10,296 bases of DNA from an uncultured Neomegalonema sp. (GTDB lineage: Bacteria; Pseudomonadota; Alphaproteobacteria; Rhodobacterales; Rhodobacteraceae). The notes under the pieces are model-generated. The model saw only the letters and a program-made list of their open reading frames with translations, was not told the DNA's origin and ran no database searches. Location: assembly GCA_937958345.1 (NCBI GenBank), contig CALGNW010000028.1:1-10296 (forward strand). The letters are read 5' to 3'. The stretch's first letter is position 1. Every line of letters begins with the position of its first letter. Shown in pieces: positions 6,233-10,296 of this stretch. The position numbers and the translations under genes were made by a program.

Positions 6233-7306
6233 GTGAAGACTGCAAATGACCGTTCGGAATATGCCATCGAGATCGAGGGCGTTTGGAAGATTTTCGGCGG
6301 AAAAGCGCAGGCGGCGCTCGCCGATGTCAAGGCGAACGGCCTGACCAAAAAGGCGGTGCTGGAGAAATACGGATGTGTGATCGGTGTGGCCGATGCCACC
6401 ATGAACATCCGCCCCGGCGAAATTTTTTGCATCATGGGCCTGTCGGGCAGCGGTAAGTCCACGCTGGTCCGTCACATCAATCGTTTGCTGGAACCGACCG
6501 CAGGAAAAATCCTCGTCAACGGACAGGATATTATGGCGATGAATTCCGCCGCTCTGCGCCGATACCGCAATGAACATATTTCGATGGTGTTCCAGAACTT
6601 TGCGCTGATGCCGCACCGATCCGTGGTCGATAATGTTGCCCTGCCGCTGGAAATTCGCGGCGTGAACAAGAACGAACGCCTCGAAATTGCCGAGCGCACG
6701 ATTGATATGGTCGAACTGACAGGATGGGGCAATAAATTCGCGCACGAGCTGTCAGGCGGGATGCAGCAGCGTGTCGGGCTGGCCCGCGCTTTGGCCGCCG
6801 ACCCCGAGATTCTGTTAATGGACGAGCCGTTCAGCGCGCTGGACCCGTTGATCAGGCGACAGCTGCAAAACGAGTTTATGAAGCTGGCCTCGCAGATGAA
6901 TAAAACGACCGTGTTCATCACGCATGATCTTGATGAAGCGGTGCGGATCGGTGACCGGATTGCGATTATGCGCGATGGCCGGGTTATTCAGATCGGCACG
7001 CCCGAGGACATTGTGATGAATCCGGCCGATGATTACGTCGCGGATTTTGTGGCGGGGATTTCGCGGCTTAAAGTCGTGCGCGCCCATGCTGTTATGCAGG
7101 AAATTTCCGGCTTTGAGTCACTGCACGGTGCGCTGGGCGCGGACGCCAAAACCTTTCCCGAAGACGCCGATCTGAGCCAGATGATCGAACACGCGATTGC
7201 CGATGAAAAACCGGTTGCTGTTGTTGATCGTGCAGGCGCACGCATCGGCGTGATTACGCGCGCGGATTTGTTGCGGACCGTCATCGAAGGAACAGAGACA
7301 TCATGA
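6233..7306 (+). CDS. Quaternary amine/TMAO-type ABC transporter ATP-binding protein (ProV/OpuAA/TmoW-like)
   Basis: Cytoplasmic ATPase that powers the importer. From a GTG at 6233 the protein is 357 aa. All nucleotide-binding motifs are intact: Walker A GLSGSGKST (69-77), Q-loop Gln121 in MVFQNFALMPHRSV, signature LSGGMQQRVGLARALA (173-188), Walker B ILLMDEP (193-199), SALDP D-loop, and switch His231 in FITHDLDEA. The N-terminal stretch with LTKKAVLEKYGCVIGVADA before the ABC core is characteristic of ProV-type ATPases. After about residue 275 a C-terminal extension ends in KPVAVVDRAGARIGVITRADLL, resembling half of a CBS-type regulatory module as in osmoregulated ProV/OpuAA. GTG at 6233 has GGAAA upstream; a TTG at 6221 would add four residues and has no ribosome site. 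The stop overlaps the permease ATG (ATGA). Confidence 0.92.
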   Translation: MKTANDRSEYAIEIEGVWKIFGGKAQAALADVKANGLTKKAVLEKYGCVIGVADATMNIRPGEIFCIMGLSGSGKSTLVRHINRLLEPTAGKILVNGQDIMAMNSAALRRYRNEHISMVFQNFALMPHRSVVDNVALPLEIRGVNKNERLEIAERTIDMVELTGWGNKFAHELSGGMQQRVGLARALAADPEILLMDEPFSALDPLIRRQLQNEFMKLASQMNKTTVFITHDLDEAVRIGDRIAIMRDGRVIQIGTPEDIVMNPADDYVADFVAGISRLKVVRAHAVMQEISGFESLHGALGADAKTFPEDADLSQMIEHAIADEKPVAVVDRAGARIGVITRADLLRTVIEGTETS

Positions 7307-8844
7307 GCCAGGCCGACTCCGTTCTTGCAACTGAAACAGCTGAAGAGCTGGCCGAAGCCCGCGCGGAAAGCCGCGGCGAGCTTGTCGGTGAATTTGTCGA
7401 AACGAACCCGGACTATTACCGGCATCAGTTCGAGAAGATCGGTTCAACCTCGCGGTTTTCATGGACGTTTAATCTGGTCGCGGCGTTGCTTGGCCCGATC
7501 TGGTTCGGCATGCGCAGCCTGTGGAAATGGGCGCTGCCCTTCACCATCCTGGAGACGTTCGGTGTCATCCAGATTGCGCGCGGATTATTCGGTGATTTGG
7601 GTGCGGACGCCCGTGAACGGATCGCGCAGATTCAAGGCACACTGGACTTCCGCTATCAACAGCTGGACGCGGCCATCAAGCGGGAGGCAGACAATGTTGA
7701 CGTTTTCCGGCGGACAATCGACTCGCTGGAAGGGGCCATCGCCGGAATCGAGGCGGAGATCGTCACAGCCGAGGCGAACGCCCTGTCGATTGCTCTTTTC
7801 GGACTTGCCTTTCTGGCGGGTGTGAAACTGATTGAAGGCATCATCGCAAACCCCGCACTTGAAAACCGGTTCTCGGAATGGCTGTCAGACCGCACTTTAC
7901 GGTCCGGTTTATCGACTTGGCGGACGGGTATCAGCATCGGCTTTGTCATGCTGATTTTTGCGGCCAGTATCGTCCACTACGCCTTTCCGGGCGCGGTCGC
8001 CTGGCTGGCCGAATTTCCGACCGATCCGGCGATCCGTCGCACGGCGATTGAGTGGGTGGAAGCCTTCTTCGATTTCATCCGCACCCATGGCGAAAGCGTG
8101 TTCGAGTCGATCAGCTATGGCATCCGCGTCGTTCTGGATGCGCTGGAGGTTCTGTTCGTCAAAACACCATGGCCTGTGATTGCCAGCTTTATCATCCTTC
8201 TGACATGGCTGTCGGCGGGCATCGGCGGGGCCGTCGCCTCTGCGTGCTTTCTGCTTTACATGGGATTGTTCGGCTTTTGGGAAAAGGCAATGACGACCCT
8301 GGCCCTTCTGGGAACGGCGGCTTGCATTTCGATCGTACTCGGCATTCCGCTTGGTCTGTTCTGTGCGCGCAGGCCCCGCGTGTATGCCGTGATCCGGCCC
8401 ATCATGGATTTTATGCAGACGATGCCGTCCTTTGTTTTTATGATCCCTGTCATCGCGTTTTTCAGCGTCGGCAAGCCCGCAGCCGTTATTACGACGATGA
8501 TTTTCGGAGGAACGCCGGTTGTGCGCCTGACCGTCCTCGGTATGCGCGGCGTGCCCGAGTCGATCCGCGAGGCGGCGATCGCCTATGGTGCATCGAAATG
8601 GTATCTGCTGACGAAAGTAGACCTGCCGCTGGCCGCCCCGTCGATCCTGGCCGGGGTAAACCAGACCATCATGCTGAGCCTCGCCATGGTCGTTGTCGCA
8701 TCACTGATCGGCGCAAAGGGCCTGGGCGAAGATGTGCTGGAGGCGTTGCAATACTCGTCCGTCGGGCAAGGCATCCTTGCCGGCTTCGCAATCCTGTTCT
8801 GCGCCATGATCCTGAACCGCGTCATCCAAGGAAAACGCGACTAG
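7303..8844 (+). CDS. Quaternary amine/TMAO-type ABC transporter permease (ProW/TmoV-like) with long N-terminal extension
   Basis: Inner-membrane subunit of the importer, 513 aa. The C-terminal half (about 285-510) is a standard BPD_transp_1 permease: helices around 291-322, 331-354, 374-402 and 450-505, and the EAA loop EAAIAYGASKWYLLTKVDLP (423-442) that docks to the ATPase, followed by GVNQTIMLSLAMVVVASLIGAKGLG as in ProW. The N-terminal half is unusual. It has an acidic soluble start (1-40), a hydrophobic block with GPIWFGMRSLWKW (about 55-95), a charged heptad-like helix rich in Gln/Glu/Arg (about 102-158) likely to form a coiled coil, and two hydrophobic segments (160-182, 207-236). Its role is unknown. 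ATG at 7303 overlaps the ATPase stop, so the subunits are translationally coupled. No terminator is visible after the stop. Confidence 0.92.
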   Translation: MSQADSVLATETAEELAEARAESRGELVGEFVETNPDYYRHQFEKIGSTSRFSWTFNLVAALLGPIWFGMRSLWKWALPFTILETFGVIQIARGLFGDLGADARERIAQIQGTLDFRYQQLDAAIKREADNVDVFRRTIDSLEGAIAGIEAEIVTAEANALSIALFGLAFLAGVKLIEGIIANPALENRFSEWLSDRTLRSGLSTWRTGISIGFVMLIFAASIVHYAFPGAVAWLAEFPTDPAIRRTAIEWVEAFFDFIRTHGESVFESISYGIRVVLDALEVLFVKTPWPVIASFIILLTWLSAGIGGAVASACFLLYMGLFGFWEKAMTTLALLGTAACISIVLGIPLGLFCARRPRVYAVIRPIMDFMQTMPSFVFMIPVIAFFSVGKPAAVITTMIFGGTPVVRLTVLGMRGVPESIREAAIAYGASKWYLLTKVDLPLAAPSILAGVNQTIMLSLAMVVVASLIGAKGLGEDVLEALQYSSVGQGILAGFAILFCAMILNRVIQGKRD

Positions 8845-8851
8845 GCCGGAC

Positions 8852-9145
8852 GTGAGTGCAGATTTGAGGTGTGGCGGAGAGGATGACTGCCATGAAGCAT
8901 CGCGAGCCCGCCTTGAATGGGAAGCCGACCGGGACCGGCGCGAGGCGCTCCGCGCAGCGGATCGTGAAGCGCAGCGCCAGCGCGACGAGGAACGGTTCGC
9001 CCGCCGTGAAGCTCAGCGAAAACACCAGGAACAAGAGGAATCCGAAACGCGTGCAGCACTGCACATGATGCAGCGTGCTGCGGATTCACAGGAGATGGTC
9101 GAAGCAAGCCAGAGCTTCAAAAAAAGATTGCGAACTCTATGGTGA
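8852..9145 (+). CDS. Hypothetical small, highly charged, probably helical protein
   Basis: I do not recognise this protein. The reading frame is open for 97 codons from a GTG at 8852, seven bases after the permease stop. From about residue 20 to 70 it is almost entirely Arg, Glu, Gln, Asp and Ala (for example RDRREALRAADREAQRQRDEE), predicting one long polar alpha-helix or coiled coil; there is no signal peptide or membrane segment. Third codon positions are G/C-rich in the charged part, which favours real coding. Against it, no convincing ribosome site precedes the GTG, no ATG occurs before about residue 72, and the tRNA-end-like repeat at 8872-8885 lies inside its first ten codons, so the 5' end may be a chance extension. 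Charged low-complexity frames of this kind are often false calls, hence the modest confidence. Confidence 0.42.
   Translation: MSADLRCGGEDDCHEASRARLEWEADRDRREALRAADREAQRQRDEERFARREAQRKHQEQEESETRAALHMMQRAADSQEMVEASQSFKKRLRTLW
8872..8885. repeat. Distal copy of a 14-bp direct repeat of the tRNA-Ser 3' end (candidate attachment site)
   Basis: TGGCGGAGAGGATG here is identical to 10159-10172, which is CCA, discriminator and acceptor 3' strand of tRNA-Ser. Identity ends sharply on both sides (8871 G against 10158 A; 8886 A against 10173 G). Both copies have the same orientation, as expected for attL/attR. Confidence 0.5.
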
Positions 9146-9150
9146 CCGCG

Positions 9151-9205
9151 GTCTTTGCAGATGAATTTTAGGAATCCCTCACGACTTGCGCCGAAAGGCA
9201 AAGAC
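9151..9205. repeat. Inverted repeat with 8-bp arms between the charged ORF and the lipoprotein gene
   Basis: GTCTTTGC (9151-9158) and GCAAAGAC (9198-9205) are perfect complements separated by 39 bases. It starts just after the charged ORF stop. The long loop and missing T-run argue against a classical terminator; a role is not evident. Confidence 0.3.
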
Positions 9206-9313
9206 TAGAGTGGTTTAATATGAAGCAACCTGCATGTCAGTTGTTCGACAAGTTTGACGATTGCCTGCTTGGACGCGTTACGGCGGCCTCTTGATAGCTG
9301 CTTCATACAAAGC

Positions 9314-9826
9314 TCAATATCCGCGCGCTCCGCGCAAAAAACTTCCGAAGGGGTCTGCGTAAGTCGTCGGTGATCCATGCGGTTGCTGATTGATGTAGAC
9401 ATTTTGATTGTAAACAGGGGCTCGGCGCGCTGATGAAATCGCTGCAAGGGCTTGCAAATCCTGCAAGCTCGGAACTCCAACGACTCGGTTGACGCATGCG
9501 TCGAACTGCGGTTCTAAGCCTCTCGTCGTATTTGGATCGATATTCAAATGCCGCCCGCATTTTGTGCGGGCGTTAAAATAGGCAACTCGTATATTATCAT
9601 TTCTGTCCGCTGCTTTCAGAAGGTTTTCGCGCGACATACCTACGTTTTTCGCAATACATTCGTCGTACTCAAGGTTTTCACGACGCGCGCCGCTCGCGTC
9701 AGGAAATTTCTGTTTGCAAACGGTTTGGGCAGAAGCGATTTCAGCATTGGTGTAATTGGTTTTTTGTGCGCACGCTGGAAATATTAAAAGCGCGCAGAAT
9801 AGTATGGCGGGGCCGTTGGAGGTCAT
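9314..9826 (-). CDS. Hypothetical lipoprotein with two tandem Cys-x(19-20)-Cys units
   Basis: I do not recognise the family. The 170-aa protein starts with a signal sequence (MTSNGPAILFCALLIFPAC) and a lipobox-like FPAC with Cys19 as the expected lipidated residue; Phe at -3 is a loose fit, so ordinary cleavage after the hydrophobic core is the alternative. The mature part has exactly four cysteines in two matching units: Cys37...Cys57 ending YDECIAKNVG, and Cys90...Cys111 ending FDACVNRVVG. The spacings are 19 and 20 residues, suggesting an internal duplication and two disulfides in the periplasm. The C-terminus (about 132-170) is Tyr/Asn/Gly/Pro-rich and probably disordered. ATG at 9826 is chosen for AAAGGT seven to eight bases upstream; an ATG at 9886 would bury the signal peptide. 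It lies between the two tRNA-end repeats in less GC-rich DNA. Confidence 0.7.
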   Translation of the reverse strand: MTSNGPAILFCALLIFPACAQKTNYTNAEIASAQTVCKQKFPDASGARRENLEYDECIAKNVGMSRENLLKAADRNDNIRVAYFNARTKCGRHLNIDPNTTRGLEPQFDACVNRVVGVPSLQDLQALAAISSARRAPVYNQNVYINQQPHGSPTTYADPFGSFLRGARGY

Positions 9827-10158
9827 AGTATTACCTTTCGCGTTTAGCCCCGTTGCTCTTTTATAGAAGAGTCGCCGACTTGTCATTCGTCTTCGTTTTG
9901 TTGGGGTCGGTTTTGCCTGCCGAAACCCGTCTATAAGATGACCGGGGGTGCTTCGGATCGCTTGGTCCAGTGGGGGTGGGGTGCCTGATCGGGAATCGCG
10001 GCATATGCGACTTCAATAGGTCGCGAGTGTTCCGTGTGCCTTGCCGTGCAAGGCTGGAAACATGCGGCTAAAGAAAATCCGATAGTGGTATAATTAGTGG
10101 TATCTGTCGCAGCAACGCTTATATAGATCAATAAAATCAACAGTTTAACTTGAAAAAA
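9827..10158. other. Gene-poor stretch between the lipoprotein gene and tRNA-Ser
   Basis: No convincing gene is seen in these 332 bp. The right half (about 10075-10158) is markedly AT-rich. On the minus strand ATGACA and TATAAA, about 15 bases apart, lie roughly 50 bp before the lipoprotein start and could be a weak promoter. A pair of 8-bp direct repeats is at 10084-10103. A run of six T on the minus strand directly after the tRNA CCA (10153-10158) may serve tRNA transcription termination. Confidence 0.45.
10084..10103. repeat. Two 8-bp direct repeats with 12-bp period near the tRNA 3' end
   Basis: AGTGGTAT occurs at 10084-10091 and again at 10096-10103, separated by AATT. The pair sits about 55 bp from the tRNA-Ser 3' end in AT-rich DNA, a place where protein-binding direct repeats would make sense, but the function is unknown. 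Confidence 0.4.
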
Positions 10159-10172
10159 TGGCGGAGAGGATG
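10159..10172. repeat. tRNA-proximal copy of the 14-bp direct repeat (candidate attachment site)
   Basis: These 14 bases are the last part of the tRNA-Ser gene (minus strand: end of T arm, CCTCTCC acceptor strand, discriminator G and CCA) and match 8872-8885 exactly. tRNA 3' ends are classical integration targets. Confidence 0.5.
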
Positions 10173-10248
10173 GGATTCGAACCCACGGTACGGTCTCCCG
10201 CACGCACCCTTAGCAAGGGTGTGCCTTAAGCCGCTCGGCCACCTCTCC
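10159..10248 (-). tRNA. tRNA-Ser (anticodon GCT)
   Basis: The 90-nt minus-strand gene folds as a class II tRNA. Acceptor strands GGAGAGG (10242-10248) and CCTCTCC (10163-10169) pair fully. The D arm contains GCCGAGCGGCTTAAGGC. The anticodon stem CACCC/GGGTG encloses the loop TTGCTAA, giving anticodon GCT, which reads AGC and AGT serine codons. A long variable arm, as required for tRNA-Ser, is followed by a T arm with GGGTTCGAATCCC. The discriminator is G, and CCA is encoded (10159-10161), followed by six T. Confidence 0.97.
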
Positions 10249-10255
10249 ACAGACG

Positions 10256-10284
10256 GGGATACGGGGGAGAGGTTAAGAAATCAA
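10256..10284 (-). promoter_or_regulatory. Candidate tRNA-Ser promoter
   Basis: On the minus strand TTGATT (10279-10284) and TATCCC (10256-10261) are spaced by 17 bases, with seven bases to the tRNA 5' end. The -35-like box is reasonable and the -10-like box poor, so this is only a candidate. Confidence 0.25.
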
Positions 10285-10296
10285 GACGGTTTTCCC

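Noticed and set aside
8841..9107. 88-codon minus-strand frame opposite the charged ORF
   Set aside because: Composition looks like the reverse complement of a charged-repeat coding strand (Arg/Ala/Pro-rich), with no family features.
9144..9153. GACCGCGGTC palindrome at the end of the charged ORF
   Set aside because: No loop for a stable hairpin, and short GC palindromes are common at this base composition.
9205..9480. 91-codon minus-strand frame overlapping the 3' part of the lipoprotein gene
   Set aside because: No ribosome site, no recognisable motif, and it overlaps a better supported gene in another frame.
9552..9572. 8-bp perfect hairpin CGCCCGCA/TGCGGGCG with five-base loop
   Set aside because: It lies inside the lipoprotein coding region around Cys90 and has no T-run on the coding strand; probably a by-product of codon choice.
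8845..10158. Search for an integrase, transposase, toxin-antitoxin pair or CRISPR array in the accessory stretch
   Set aside because: No frame shows such motifs and no regularly spaced repeats are present, so no mobility or defence gene is claimed.

Overview
The window reads as chromosomal DNA from an alphaproteobacterium, most likely a member of the Rhodobacterales. This is inferred from gene content, not from a marker gene. The evidence is a class II EPSP synthase, an rsmE/ubiA divergent pair, a quaternary-amine/TMAO-type ABC transporter whose permease has a long N-terminal extension, and GC-rich coding with frequent G/C third codon positions.

Layout: (1) 1-2082, minus strand: aroA, cut off at the window start, lies downstream of rsmE (16S rRNA m3U1498 methyltransferase). 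(2) 2169-3083, plus strand: ubiA, divergent from rsmE. (3) 3087-4884, minus strand: a tight two-gene operon made of a D-cysteine desulfhydrase/L-cysteate sulfo-lyase-type PLP enzyme followed by an alpha/beta hydrolase, convergent with ubiA. (4) 5082-8844, plus strand: a three-gene osmoprotectant/TMAO-type ABC importer (binding protein, ATPase, permease), divergent from the PLP enzyme. A strong hairpin separates the binding-protein gene from the ATPase gene. (5) 8845-10158: a less GC-rich accessory stretch with a small highly charged ORF and a cysteine-patterned lipoprotein. (6) 10159-10248, minus strand: tRNA-Ser(GCT) with encoded CCA.

The housekeeping part covers the shikimate pathway, ubiquinone synthesis and ribosome modification. 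The central part couples import of a methylated amine with a possible amino-acid or sulfur catabolic operon across one 197-bp divergent control region. Whether the two halves share a function is inference.

The most unusual signal is a 14-bp exact direct repeat. It covers the CCA, the discriminator and the end of the acceptor stem of tRNA-Ser (10159-10172) and recurs 28 bp after the permease stop codon (8872-8885). The two copies bracket the whole accessory stretch, as attachment sites would around an element inserted at a tRNA 3' end. No integrase is visible, so if this was an element it is a remnant, a satellite or a non-autonomous one. No complete novel defence or metabolic system is evident.
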